64,000 nucleotides of DNA from Pleomorphomonas sp. PLEO (GTDB lineage: Bacteria; Pseudomonadota; Alphaproteobacteria; Rhizobiales; Pleomorphomonadaceae): contig NZ_CP166625.1 in the NCBI RefSeq assembly GCF_041320595.1, positions 2,850,001 through 2,914,000 on the forward strand. The letters run 5' to 3'. Shown here in pieces: positions 1-8,081 of the stretch (positions within the stretch are counted from its first letter, which is position 1; each line of letters begins with the position of its first letter). Position numbers and translations under genes: made by a program. The notes beneath the pieces were generated by a model. That model was not told where the DNA came from. It saw nothing but the letters and a program-made list of their open reading frames with translations, and did no database searches.

Positions 1-236
1 ACGGCCGCAAAGGCGAAGGTCCCGTGCTGAAGCCGGGCATGATTTTCACCATCGAGCCGATGGTCAATCTCGGCCGGCCGCATGTGAAGGTGTTGTCCGA
101 CGGCTGGACGGCGGTAACGCGCGACCGTTCGCTATCGGCGCAGTTCGAACACGCCGTCGGCGTCACCGATGCGGGCTGCGAGATCTTCACGCTGTCGCCG
201 AAGGGCCTGTTCAAACCGCCGCTGAAGGCTGCCTGA
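1..236 (+). CDS. map: Methionine aminopeptidase type I, C-terminal fragment (cut by window edge)
   Basis: The last 77 codons of a type I methionine aminopeptidase, which removes the initiator methionine from nascent proteins in the cytoplasm. The segment reading FTIEPMV carries the conserved glutamate of the metal site, and QFEHAVGVT carries the final metal-binding glutamate near the C-terminus, as in the pita-bread fold. The start lies outside the window. In related genomes map is often close to radC, which fits the radC gene at 3.3 kb. The identification rests on these two motifs and is secure for the visible part. Confidence 0.9.
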   Translation, partial: GRKGEGPVLKPGMIFTIEPMVNLGRPHVKVLSDGWTAVTRDRSLSAQFEHAVGVTDAGCEIFTLSPKGLFKPPLKAA

Positions 237-242
237 AGGTTC

Positions 243-485
243 TCAGCACCCGGCGGCCATCGGACAGCCGGGATTGGCGCAGCTCGACGGGTTGCAACCC
301 GGTTCGGCTGCGAACGACGCCTTGGCTGCTCCCACGCTGGGGGCCATCAGGGCCTTTTCGACATGCGCAACACCGCAGGACGGGCAGGCGTAATCGGCCT
401 TCTTTGCCTCCCAGTCGGCATTGCCGCCGAACCAGTCGTCGAAGTCGTGGCCGCAGGCGGCGCAGTGCAGGTTGAAATGGATCAT
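243..485 (-). CDS. DUF1178-type zinc-ribbon protein, short form
   Basis: An 80-residue protein of unknown function. Two cysteine pairs (CAAC at residues 8-11 and CPSC at 34-37) would form a zinc ribbon, followed by the VEKALMAP signature I associate with the DUF1178 family. The family is usually about 140-160 residues and the second half appears to be missing; here the protein ends in a cysteine-rich tail with four further Cys. It converges with map, with only a few bases between the stops. The Shine-Dalgarno is weak. The family call is from motif memory. Whether the shortness is natural or the result of a truncation is open. Confidence 0.6.
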   Translation of the reverse strand: MIHFNLHCAACGHDFDDWFGGNADWEAKKADYACPSCGVAHVEKALMAPSVGAAKASFAAEPGCNPSSCANPGCPMAAGC

Positions 486-725
486 GGCTGGGCCGTGGTC
501 TCTCGTGTTGTCGTGGCTGATAGGTCGCCGCGACGGCCGATCCTGTCAAGCGCAGTTCCCCCTAGGAGCCAGGCTCTAGCCGGTGCGTGGATCGTCATGC
601 GTGCTGACGGATGCACGATTGCGATGCTCAAGGCCTCGAAGCCGCCACAGGTCTGTCTTCGCGGCATCTCAATCCTGGGGCAGGATCGGGCCATAGGATG
701 CAACCGTGTCTCGGGGGAGATCAAC

Positions 726-2717
726 GTGAAATCGATGTTGTTTGCCGCCGCGCTTTTGAGCGCCGCTTCGCCTCTCGTACTGGCAACCACGGCCTTTGCC
801 GATGACAAGGTGGGTTCCGTGCTGTTGTCGTCGGGAGGGCTGGCCGAGATCGTTCGCAACGTCGATCTCGCGGCGGGTGAAAGCCATCTGGCGCTGCAAA
901 TTCCCGCCGACCAGGCCGACGATGTTCTCAAGAGCCTTCTCGTCAGCGACCCCGGAGGCTCCATCGTCTCTGTTACCCTCGACGGCGCCAACGCCGTTGG
1001 CGAGGCGTTCAAACGCCTGCCGCTGAAGCGTGAGGATCTCGCCTCCACGGCCACCATCGCCGCCGCCATGGCCGGCTATGCGGCGACGATTGACGATGGC
1101 GCCGGCCACAAGGCAAGCGGTGTCATTCTCGGTGTCAGCAAGGTGCCGCGCGCGACCCAGGGGCAACCGATCGAGCTGCCGGCGGTGACGCTACGCCAGG
1201 ACGACGGCAGTTTCGCCGAAGTGTTGCTTGGCCCCGGAGCGAGTATCACCTTCGCCGACAAGGATTTGCAGGCACGCCTTGACGCGGCGATTTCCGCCGT
1301 TCGAATGGCGGCCGACGCCAATTTCCGCACGCTCAGCATCGAAACGACAGGGAAGGGCGCGCGCACGGTACGGCTTTCCTACGTGGTCGCAGCGCCGGTG
1401 TGGAAGGCCGCCTATCGCATTGTGCCGGCCGATGGCGGCAAATATCGCGTTCAGGGCTGGGCTGTGCTCGAGAATGGCAGTGGGGACGACTGGAGCGGAG
1501 TCCAGCTAACGCTGTCGTCGGCCAATCCGGTGGCGCTCAAGCAGCGCCTCGTCGACATGTACTGGCGCGAGAGGCGCGAGGCGCCACTGCTGCTGCCGGG
1601 TGGTGCGATCAATCCGATCGTCGATGGCGCACCGGCGGGTGGTGCTCTTGATGAGTCAATGGAAGGCGAGGCCGATCTGCCTGGGGACGAGCCGTTGGGC
1701 TTGACGGCAATGCGAGCACAAGCCGCGCCTGCACCAGTCGAACCGTCGCGCGGCCCGGAGGCCGTCTCGGTTGAGGGCGACGTTGGCGTTACTTTCGCGC
1801 TACCACAACCAGTGACCCTTAAGGCTGGCGAGACGTTGACAGTGCCGATCATCGATGCCGATATCGACGCCGACCTCGTGTCGCTATGGCGTGATGGCAA
1901 TGGCATGGCGCCGCAGGCAGCCGTTTTCCTATCGAATACTACCGGCAAGAGCGTGCCGCCGGGCATCTTCACGGTCTATGGGCCGGATGGTTATCTCGGG
2001 GACGCACAGGTGGCGGGCATTCCGCCCGGTGAGAAGCGCTTCGCTGCATTTGCCGCAGATCCGAAGACACAAGTTGTCAAAGACCAAAAGCAACAGATGA
2101 CCATTGTCGGTCTTTCCAGCCGCGACGGTGTTCTGAGCTTTCGGAGGTCGAACGTTTACACCACCCTTTATCGCCTCACTGCGCCTAAGGGCGAGGCACG
2201 CACAGTAATGATTGATCATGACAAATTCAGTGGCACCGAGGCGACCACTGATGCCGAAGTGGTGTCCAACGAGCGGGGTTGGTTGCGCCTCAGAACCAAG
2301 ATTTCGGCAGGTACAACCAAGATTGTTCGGGTGACAGAGACCCTCCCAGATACGTATGAAATCCGGATAGCCGACACTACTGCTGAATCGCTGCTGAGCT
2401 ATGCCTCGATCCGTGACATCGAACCGGCGATGGCCCGCAAACTAAAGGAGCTCGCCGCCATCAAGGGGCGCGTTGCGGATGCTCAACGGTCGATTGAGAA
2501 GGCAGATCAGACCCTCAAACGGCAGTCTGACGAGCAGGAGCGCATCCGTGCCAACCTTGGCGCTCTTCCGGAAACCTCCGACAGTGCCAAGTCATATATC
2601 GCCAAACTCACGCGCACCGAAAAGGCGATCGAGGAGGCCGAGGCTGCGCGGACCGAAGCGCAGGCAAGGGCCGACCGGGAACGGACCGCGCTCGATGCGG
2701 CGATTGCCGCGTTCTGA
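726..2717 (+). CDS. Secreted DUF4139 domain protein
   Basis: A 663-residue exported protein of unknown biochemical role. I chose the GTG at 726 because GGGGGAG lies about 7 bases upstream and the protein then begins with a good signal peptide (hydrophobic stretch 4-20, likely cleavage after AFA). The frame is open further upstream to 363, but that part looks non-coding. The middle, from about residue 200, has the beta-rich DUF4139 character (TGKGARTVRLSYVVAAPVWKA style). A negatively charged low-complexity insert lies near residues 300-330, and residues about 574-663 form a Lys/Glu/Arg-rich coiled coil. Likely periplasmic or surface associated. It stands alone between the DUF1178 gene and a convergent MazG-like gene. 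Confidence 0.75.
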   Translation: MKSMLFAAALLSAASPLVLATTAFADDKVGSVLLSSGGLAEIVRNVDLAAGESHLALQIPADQADDVLKSLLVSDPGGSIVSVTLDGANAVGEAFKRLPLKREDLASTATIAAAMAGYAATIDDGAGHKASGVILGVSKVPRATQGQPIELPAVTLRQDDGSFAEVLLGPGASITFADKDLQARLDAAISAVRMAADANFRTLSIETTGKGARTVRLSYVVAAPVWKAAYRIVPADGGKYRVQGWAVLENGSGDDWSGVQLTLSSANPVALKQRLVDMYWRERREAPLLLPGGAINPIVDGAPAGGALDESMEGEADLPGDEPLGLTAMRAQAAPAPVEPSRGPEAVSVEGDVGVTFALPQPVTLKAGETLTVPIIDADIDADLVSLWRDGNGMAPQAAVFLSNTTGKSVPPGIFTVYGPDGYLGDAQVAGIPPGEKRFAAFAADPKTQVVKDQKQQMTIVGLSSRDGVLSFRRSNVYTTLYRLTAPKGEARTVMIDHDKFSGTEATTDAEVVSNERGWLRLRTKISAGTTKIVRVTETLPDTYEIRIADTTAESLLSYASIRDIEPAMARKLKELAAIKGRVADAQRSIEKADQTLKRQSDEQERIRANLGALPETSDSAKSYIAKLTRTEKAIEEAEAARTEAQARADRERTALDAAIAAF

Positions 2718-2723
2718 GACATC

Positions 2724-3059
2724 TCAGTCTGATACCTCGCTCGGCAACCCGTAGACGGGCTCCCAACGCAGCCATTTCTCCCGCACCGCCGTGTCGAGAT
2801 CGATGCCGGCGGCGCGGGCGAATAGCAGCAGCTGACAGAAAACATCGGCCACTTCGGCGGGAAGCTGTTCCGCCCCGTCATTGGCGTGCCGACGCGAACG
2901 GCCGGTACGGGAGAGCCAGGCCTGGGTCATCTCGCCCATTTCCTCCTGTACTTTCAGAAGGAACCAATCGCCGCTCCGGTCGATGGCATAGGTGGCGGCA
3001 TAAGCGGTCGAGATCGCCTCCAGACGGTCGGCGAGGGCGTTGAGAGACGGGCTGGACAT
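2724..3059 (-). CDS. MazG-like nucleotide pyrophosphohydrolase
   Basis: A 111-residue protein of the all-alpha NTP pyrophosphatase superfamily, whose members hydrolyse (d)NTPs to NMP and pyrophosphate, often as house-cleaning enzymes. The metal-binding signature is visible: EEMGE in the first helix (residues 39-43) and EVADVFCQ (69-76), matching the EExxE...ExxD pattern. I chose the ATG at 3059 because GGGAG sits 7-8 bases upstream; a longer frame running to 3557 overlaps radC antisense and is rejected. It is convergent with the DUF4139 gene and divergent from radC. The substrate cannot be told. Confidence 0.75.
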   Translation of the reverse strand: MSSPSLNALADRLEAISTAYAATYAIDRSGDWFLLKVQEEMGEMTQAWLSRTGRSRRHANDGAEQLPAEVADVFCQLLLFARAAGIDLDTAVREKWLRWEPVYGLPSEVSD

Positions 3060-3142
3060 GGAGATTCTCCCTTCGGATTGTCCCGGCAAGAGGAGCATGC
3101 CGTCTGTCTCGACGCTGTCAGTATGCCTTGTCGCCAAATCTG

Positions 3143-3182
3143 CTAGAGCAACGTGCGCTCTGACGAACGCGCGTTGCTCTAG
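3143..3182. repeat. Imperfect inverted repeat between mazG-like gene and radC
   Basis: CTAGAGCAACGTGCG (3143-3157) is followed after 10 bases by CGCGCGTTGCTCTAG (3168-3182), a 15-bp inverted repeat with one mismatch. It could form a hairpin in transcripts from either strand. There is no clear U-run for a classical terminator. It lies directly before the Hyphomicrobiales-type repeat at 3195-3243, so the two may be parts of one repeated element. Confidence 0.6.
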
Positions 3183-3194
3183 TTCTTTGTTGTC

Positions 3195-3243
3195 GCATTG
3201 TTTTTGCGGAAAACCGGTTTCCACTTTTCCGCACAATGCTCTA
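3195..3243. repeat. Hyphomicrobiales-type intergenic repeat with GGAAAACCGGTTTCC core
   Basis: The segment carries a palindromic core GGAAAACCGGTTTCC flanked by GCATTGT on the left and ACAATGC plus TCTAG on the right. I recognise the arrangement of an AACCGGTTTCCAC core ending in ATGCTCTAG from many intergenic copies in rhizobial genomes. It sits 30 bases before the radC start codon. Function is unknown. A shorter resemblance (TATGCTCTAGAAAG) occurs near 35634, before crcB. Confidence 0.55.
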
Positions 3244-3272
3244 GGCTGGCTCGGGCTACAACGGAATCGACC

Positions 3273-3974
3273 ATGAACGAGCTTCAGGGCGGCAAGATCA
3301 ACCCGCCGCATTACACCGGCCACCGCGAACGGCTGCGCGAACGCTTTCGCACTGCCGGCGACGAGGCGATCGCCGATTACGAGTTGCTGGAACTGGTCCT
3401 GTTCCGGTCGATTCCCCGCCAGGACGTCAAACCGCTCGCCAAGGAATTGCTGGCCGCCTTCGGCTCGTTCGCCGAGGTGATCGGCGCGTCGGAAGCTCGT
3501 CTCAAGACGGTGAAGGGCATTGGCGAGGCCACGGTTCTCGACTTCAAGGTCGTACACGCCGCGTCGCGCCGCATTGCCCGGTCGAGTGTGGTGAAGCGGC
3601 CGATCCTGTCATCCTGGTCGGCGGTGATTGATTATTGCCGCACCGCCATGGCCTATGAGGATCGCGAGCAGTTCCGCGTTCTCTTCCTCGACAAGAAAAA
3701 CCAGATGATCGCCGACGAGGTGCAGCAGACCGGCACCGTCGACCACACGCCGGTCTATCCGCGCGAAGTGGTGAAGAGGGCGCTGGAGCTGGCCGCCACT
3801 GCCGTCATTTTAGTGCACAACCATCCATCGGGCGATCCGACGCCGTCGCGGGCCGATGTGACCATGACCAAGCAAGTGATCGACGCCGCCACGCCGCTTG
3901 GCATCGCCGTGCATGACCACATCATTATCGGTCGCGACGGTCACGCCAGTCTCAAGGGCCTGCAGCTCATCTGA
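3273..3974 (+). CDS. radC: RadC family (JAB/MPN metalloprotease-fold) protein
   Basis: A 233-residue RadC homologue. The N-terminal half holds a helix-hairpin-helix-like part ([17 protein letters not shown]) and the C-terminal half is the JAB domain, with the metal-binding motif HNHPSGDP and a downstream aspartate (His182, His184, Asp195). The historical link to DNA repair is weakly supported for the family and the true role is unsettled. I start at the ATG at 3273, because the frame upstream runs through the intergenic repeat. It converges with the ABC-operon gene at 3967; the two stops overlap by 8 bases. Confidence 0.9.
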   Translation: MNELQGGKINPPHYTGHRERLRERFRTAGDEAIADYELLELVLFRSIPRQDVKPLAKELLAAFGSFAEVIGASEARLKTVKGIGEATVLDFKVVHAASRRIARSSVVKRPILSSWSAVIDYCRTAMAYEDREQFRVLFLDKKNQMIADEVQQTGTVDHTPVYPREVVKRALELAATAVILVHNHPSGDPTPSRADVTMTKQVIDAATPLGIAVHDHIIIGRDGHASLKGLQLI

Positions 3975-4725
3975 GATCGTCGCGCGGTAATCGCGGCTGG
4001 AACCCGGTAGCGGTGAGGATAGGCCAGCTACGGTCCGACAAAAGAAAGTCATGTAATCGACGGGCAGCTTCGTCGGCCACTGGAGCCAGCGCCACGCCGT
4101 AGTTGATCGTCGGGGCCAGCATTGGCGGAACGGGAACAACGCTGAAGGCTGGATCGTCCGTTGATAAGCGGACGTTTGACCAGTAGCTCACCATCAGATC
4201 GACCAAGCCCTCCTTGATCGCCCATCCCGGCCCACGGTCCGGCGGCCGTGGCGGCGTGTTACGACCGCCGACCAATTTTTGTGCGCGTCTCTTGAGATCA
4301 ATGCCGAGGCCGGGCTGCTTTGCCTCGATGCGGTCGAACATCTCGAAGGCATAGTCGCCGGCTGGATCGTCTCCCGGCGTGGATGTACCGATGCGTACCG
4401 TGGGATCGGCAAGGACCGAAAGGAAGTTACTTTCGGTCAAACCCAACTCAGCCCGGGCCACAATGCAAAGCCTGTTGCGGGCAAAGCAGGTTGGCGGTTG
4501 CGCCAAGCCTACCGCTGCAAGGCGTTGGGGATGAGCCATGTTGGCCGACGCGAAAAGGTCGAATGCCTCGCCGGCTTCGATTCGCTCCCTCAGTAACCCT
4601 GCTGGTCCGAGCGACAGCGAAGCGGCAATGCCGGTTTCGGCGCCGAAGGCTTCGATGATCGCCGGAAGAGCATGGCGAAGGCTACCGGCGGCGAGAACCC
4701 GGATGGGCGGAAGCGGTTCAGTCAT
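3967..4725 (-). CDS. ModA-like substrate-binding protein without signal peptide
   Basis: A 252-residue type II periplasmic-binding-protein fold resembling the molybdate-binding protein Mod[15 protein letters not shown] at the N-terminus, the [21 protein letters not shown] stretch, and a later [20 protein letters not shown] segment. Unlike ModA it starts directly with the fold ([15 protein letters not shown]) and has no signal peptide or lipobox, so it is predicted to be cytoplasmic. Its ATG overlaps the stop of the ATPase gene (ATGA at 4722-4725), so it is the last, translationally coupled gene of a FecCD-type importer operon. It may act as an oxyanion-binding or buffering protein, or may be exported by an unrecognised route. 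Ligand is inferred from family and from the ModE-like box at 7651. Confidence 0.7.
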   Translation of the reverse strand: MTEPLPPIRVLAAGSLRHALPAIIEAFGAETGIAASLSLGPAGLLRERIEAGEAFDLFASANMAHPQRLAAVGLAQPPTCFARNRLCIVARAELGLTESNFLSVLADPTVRIGTSTPGDDPAGDYAFEMFDRIEAKQPGLGIDLKRRAQKLVGGRNTPPRPPDRGPGWAIKEGLVDLMVSYWSNVRLSTDDPAFSVVPVPPMLAPTINYGVALAPVADEAARRLHDFLLSDRSWPILTATGFQPRLPRDDLR

Positions 4726-5510
4726 GCATGGCCCCTGTCATCGCGAGAATGGTAGAGCGGAACGAAGGCGCTCTGTCGTGCTCCGGTTCGATCGAGCGGC
4801 ACCGAGACGATCGGCAGACCGTAGAGCGCCTTCAGGTTGGCTTCGGTCAGCACATCGCCAATCGGCCCAAACAGGGTATCCGCCCCCTCCAACATGATGA
4901 GGGCGTTGTCGGCGACCGTTATCGCATGGTTCGGCTGATGGGTGGTGAAAGCGATGGCAATGCGATGCCGGTCGGCAAGGTCACCGAGCAGCGTCAACAC
5001 CACGTCCTGATTTTTGAGGTCCAGCGCGGAGGCTGGCTCGTCGAGGAGCAGAACGGCGTTGTCGCCGGCCAACGCGCGGGCGATCAGCACCAGCTGGCGT
5101 TCGCCACCCGAAAGGGCATCGATACCGCGCCCTGCGAAACCGGCCATGCCGGTTGCCTCCAGTGCCGCCATCGCTTTTTCGACGTCGTCCTTGCTCGGCA
5201 TCCGGAAGAGCGGGATGTGGCGGGCGCGGCCCATCAGCACCACGTCGAGCACGCTGTAGGGAAACGAGCCTGAATAGGCCTGCGGGACAAAGCCGGTCCG
5301 CGGATTCAGGTCGAGCTTCCGGCTGGTGGTCGGTGTGAGCAGGCCGGCCAATACGCGGAGCAGGGTGGATTTTCCACGACCGTTGGGACCGAGCACGGCG
5401 GTGATTTCGCCAGCCCTCAACGATAAGTCGAGGTTGCGAAACTGCCAGCGCTTTCCATCGTAGGACTGACTCGCCGCCTCGATCGTGAGGAGGGCACCGT
5501 CATCCGTCAT
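4722..5510 (-). CDS. ABC importer ATPase, FecE/MolC type
   Basis: A 262-residue ATP-binding subunit of a type II (BtuCD/FecCDE-like) importer. Walker A GPNGRGKST (about 41-49), ABC signature LSGGER (about 132-137) and Walker B LLLDEP (about 154-159) are complete, with a switch histidine in FTTHQPNHA. The ATG at 5510 is preferred over the GTG at 5516 because AAAGGGG lies at the right spacing for the ATG. It overlaps the permease end by 11 bases and the next gene by 4, so the operon is tightly coupled. By analogy with MolBC of Haemophilus and the upstream ModE-like palindrome, molybdate or tungstate is the likely cargo; iron-siderophore is the alternative. Confidence 0.85.
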   Translation of the reverse strand: MTDDGALLTIEAASQSYDGKRWQFRNLDLSLRAGEITAVLGPNGRGKSTLLRVLAGLLTPTTSRKLDLNPRTGFVPQAYSGSFPYSVLDVVLMGRARHIPLFRMPSKDDVEKAMAALEATGMAGFAGRGIDALSGGERQLVLIARALAGDNAVLLLDEPASALDLKNQDVVLTLLGDLADRHRIAIAFTTHQPNHAITVADNALIMLEGADTLFGPIGDVLTEANLKALYGLPIVSVPLDRTGARQSAFVPLYHSRDDRGHA

Positions 5511-6534
5511 GGCCACCCCTTTCGGTTTTGCGCAGGAGGAGGGCGAAGACCGGTGCGCCGATCAGCGCCGTCAGGATTCCCAGGGGTATTTCCGTCGCCG
5601 TGAGGGTACGCGCCACCGTGTCGATGATGAGCAGGAAGAGGGCGCCGATCAGCAACGAGGCCGGCATCAGGGACCGGTGGTCGGGGCCGACCAGAATGCG
5701 CGCCATGTGGGGCACCACCAGCCCGATCCAACCAATGATGCCACTGACGGCAACCTGGGCAGCCACAACCACCGCCACCAGGACGAGCACGAACCAGCGC
5801 AGTCGCTCAACCTTGATGCCGAGCGCGCGGGCCTCCTCGTCGCCGAGGGACAGGATGTTGATCCGCCAGCGCAACGCCAGCAGTAGCCCGCAACCGGCGA
5901 GCATCGGGACGGCGACGAGGTTGAGCTTGTCCCAGCTCGCCGTCGCGAAGCTGCCCATCAGCCAGAACACAATAGTCGGCAGGGTGTCTTCGCTGTCGGC
6001 GACATATTGCACGAGGCTGACCAACGCTGTGAAGAAGCCATTGATCACCACGCCTGCCAGCACCAGGGCCAGTATGTTGCGGCGGGCGATGACGTCGTTG
6101 AGCGCATAGACAAGGACGATTGCCGCGACGCCGCACGCGAAGGCCGAGCCGAGCAGGCCGACGTGCGTGGCGCCGAGGAGAATGGCGAGCGTGCCGCCAA
6201 AGGCGGCTCCGGAGGACACGCCGATGACTTGCGGCCCGATCAGCGGGTTGCGGAACACGCCCTGCAACGTCGCACCGGCCAGCGACAGGCTGGCTCCCGA
6301 CATGAGAGCCAGAAGGATGCGCGGCAGGCGAATGGTGAAGACGACATTCGCCTCCGTGGCACCCACCGGCTCGACCGGCGGGACGATGGGCGCCAGGATG
6401 ATGCCGACCACACGGGTTAGCGGAATGCCGTACCGACCAATGCCGAGCGCGACCACCGCGGCCGCCATCACCAGCAGGACGAGACCCGTGGTGGTGGCGC
6501 GCGGCGGCCGGCCAGGCCTGATTGAGAACCTCAT
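5500..6534 (-). CDS. ABC importer permease, FecCD/MolB type
   Basis: A 344-residue integral membrane protein of the FecCD family, which forms the translocation channel as a dimer. Many hydrophobic segments are visible, including the family signature around GASLSLAGATLQGVFRNPL and the cytoplasmic loop GDEEARALGIKVERLRW that contacts the ATPase. The start at 6534 gives an ATGA overlap with the binding-protein gene (6531-6534); a longer frame to 6687 only shadows that gene. The protein belongs to the same operon as the ATPase and both binding proteins. Confidence 0.88.
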   Translation of the reverse strand: MRFSIRPGRPPRATTTGLVLLVMAAAVVALGIGRYGIPLTRVVGIILAPIVPPVEPVGATEANVVFTIRLPRILLALMSGASLSLAGATLQGVFRNPLIGPQVIGVSSGAAFGGTLAILLGATHVGLLGSAFACGVAAIVLVYALNDVIARRNILALVLAGVVINGFFTALVSLVQYVADSEDTLPTIVFWLMGSFATASWDKLNLVAVPMLAGCGLLLALRWRINILSLGDEEARALGIKVERLRWFVLVLVAVVVAAQVAVSGIIGWIGLVVPHMARILVGPDHRSLMPASLLIGALFLLIIDTVARTLTATEIPLGILTALIGAPVFALLLRKTERGGHDG

Positions 6535-7598
6535 TGCGCCGGGGCTACGTAGTCGACGCCGTAGAACTGGCGATAGTAGGCGTTGGCCTCGGTCTGCATG
6601 TCGATGTCGGCGAAGCGGCTGGGATAAAGGACCTTGGCCATCCACAGTTCGCCAAGCGCCATGGCTTCGGGCATCGGGTATCCCCAAGCCTTGGCGTATT
6701 CCGGCATCAAGTAGACTTTCTTCGTCTTGACGGCGTCAATGGTCGACCAAGCCGGAGAACTGTCGATTTCCTTGATGAGGTCCGGATAGCGCTCTTGCAC
6801 GAAGATGACGGCCGGATTCCATTTCAGGACGTCTTCCATCGTCACCTGCGTGAAGCCGGCCAAGGAGTCGGCGACGTTGCTCGCGCCGGCCCGCTGCATC
6901 ATCAGGCCGGTGTATTTGCCATGCCCGTAGGTGTGAAGGTCGGGGTTGGCCATATAGACCGGTATGCGCTGATCAGGCGGAATGTCTGCAAGCCTGTCTG
7001 CGACCTGCTTGCGGCTTTTGGTGGTGGCTGCGATCAGCGCTTCGCCGCGCTCACGGTCCCCGAGAATATTGGCAATCAGCCTTACGCCGGTGGCAAAACC
7101 GGAATCGATTGCCGCCGGTTCATCCTTGACTGACGGGTTCAACTTCACCGCTTCCTCAGGCGGGACATCGAGCAGGGAAATGGCGACTACCGGCAGGCCG
7201 GCGTTCTCGATCTGCTTCACCATATCGGCAGGGGCGTAGTTGGTGACGAATACGACGTCGGGCTTGAGGCTCAGCAGATCCTCGATGTTCACCTTGGTCA
7301 GGTCGCCGGGCGTTGGAAGCTTGGGCAGGGTAGGCGCGAGCCGAACATAGTTGGCACCAAGCTGCTTTTTCCAGCTCTCCAGAACGCCAACGACTTTGTT
7401 CATTTCACCGAGCTGAACAGCGATATTGAGGGTCTGATGCTGCAAGATCACCACACGATTGATCGTGTCGGGGATGTGTACGGTGCGCCCGATCTGGTCG
7501 GTGACCACGTTATCGGCCCAGGCCGATCCCGAGCACAAGAGACCGCTTATTACGAGAGCGGCTTTCATCAATGGTTTGAAACGGCCTGCGGTAAGCAT
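6531..7598 (-). CDS. Periplasmic binding protein, FecB/MolA type (TroA fold)
   Basis: A 355-residue exported binding protein of the Fe/B12 (TroA-like) class. The ATG at 7598 is preceded by AAGGAAA and gives a signal peptide (hydrophobic core ALVISGLLCSGSAWA); the first codons of the longer frame to 7643 are not needed. The body begins with TDQIGRTVHIPDTINRVVIL, the usual N-terminal strand of the class, and ends in an aromatic-rich tail. It is the first gene of the importer operon, 53 bases downstream of the ModE-box-like palindrome. That operator suggests an oxyanion ligand rather than a siderophore; the fold alone cannot decide. Confidence 0.82.
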   Translation of the reverse strand: MLTAGRFKPLMKAALVISGLLCSGSAWADNVVTDQIGRTVHIPDTINRVVILQHQTLNIAVQLGEMNKVVGVLESWKKQLGANYVRLAPTLPKLPTPGDLTKVNIEDLLSLKPDVVFVTNYAPADMVKQIENAGLPVVAISLLDVPPEEAVKLNPSVKDEPAAIDSGFATGVRLIANILGDRERGEALIAATTKSRKQVADRLADIPPDQRIPVYMANPDLHTYGHGKYTGLMMQRAGASNVADSLAGFTQVTMEDVLKWNPAVIFVQERYPDLIKEIDSSPAWSTIDAVKTKKVYLMPEYAKAWGYPMPEAMALGELWMAKVLYPSRFADIDMQTEANAYYRQFYGVDYVAPAQ

Positions 7599-7650
7599 TG
7601 GATTTCCTTCGCTGCGGACGGCGATCCAATCTTCCAACCACAAAACGCTT

Positions 7651-7674
7651 CGTTATTCCATATGGTATATAACG
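7651..7674. promoter_or_regulatory. ModE-box-like palindrome before the importer operon
   Basis: CGTTAT, 12 bases, ATAACG: a 24-bp element whose centre also holds CCATATGG. The Escherichia coli modA operator bound by ModE has the same outer hexamers and the same 12-base spacing, as I remember it. The element lies 53 bases upstream of the binding-protein start at 7598, in a suitable place to repress or activate the importer operon on the minus strand. The match in spacing and sequence is direct; binding by a ModE or Mop-type regulator is inference, and no modE gene is in the window. Confidence 0.65.
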
Positions 7675-7769
7675 CTTTTGATCAGTACCACCGGGATGTG
7701 GCGTGCCTGCTGGCCAGAGCGACCTGAGAGTCTGACTCGAAATTCGCTGGTGGCTAGGCAGATAGCGAT

Positions 7770-7829
7770 GAATTCGAGAACCGGAGCGGAGCGAACTTGA
7801 GGTTCGTGAGCACCGGAAGCGCAGAATTC
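7770..7829. repeat. Nested-palindrome element
   Basis: GAATTC (7770-7775) and GAATTC (7824-7829) enclose CCGG (7781-7784) and CCGG (7813-7816), which enclose GAAC (7793-7796) and GTTC (7802-7805). The three concentric pairs would let the 60 bases fold into one hairpin. The style, with ACCGGAGCGGAGCG and ACCGGAAGCGCAG segments, reminds me of short interspersed elements in alphaproteobacterial genomes, but only one copy is seen here. Confidence 0.4.
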
Positions 7830-8028
7830 GAAGCTAGATGCCCGCCCCAGTAGAGTTTCGGGCCAGGCTCTGATCATTGAGAATCCGATTGTAGGGAGGT
7901 CGTTCGCGATATTGATCAAGACGGCTAAATTGGTCCGGATTTTTCGACCTTCCCCAATCCTCATCGAGGCTGTCGGCATATCTCGGTCCAAGTCCGTCCA
8001 GCGGGCAGATGCAAGTCGTCCAAATGTG

Positions 8029-8064
8029 ATAGGCCCCCGCGGAGGATCCGCGGGGGCCTATTTT
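8029..8064 (-). terminator. Terminator hairpin after the PRC-barrel gene
   Basis: ATAGGCCCCCGCGGA (8029 onward) pairs with TCCGCGGGGGCCTAT (to 8061), a nearly perfect 15-bp stem with almost no loop. TTTT follows on the plus strand at 8061-8064; the minus strand has no U-run. It sits just past the stop of the PRC-barrel gene at 8082, so it most likely ends that transcript. Confidence 0.65.
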
Positions 8065-8081
8065 CCTGTTCGGTCTTGAAA

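Larger units (their letters stand above)
7599..8081. other. Gene-free region between importer operon and PRC-barrel gene
   Basis: No convincing gene is present; a 112-codon frame on the minus strand has no family features. The region holds the ModE-like box (7651-7674), a set of nested palindromes (7770-7829) and a terminator hairpin (8029-8061). The bases TTGAGAATCCGATT at 7877-7890 recur at 24647-24660. Confidence 0.6.

Noticed and set aside
363-725. N-terminal extension of the DUF4139 protein
   Set aside because: It is antisense to the DUF1178 gene and would hide the clear signal peptide that begins at 726.
2724-3557. 277-residue version of the MazG-like protein
   Set aside because: The extra N-terminal part overlaps radC antisense and has no MazG features; the ATG at 3059 has a good Shine-Dalgarno.
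7653-7991. 112-codon minus-strand frame
   Set aside because: It overlaps the ModE-like palindrome and shows no family features or good start signal.
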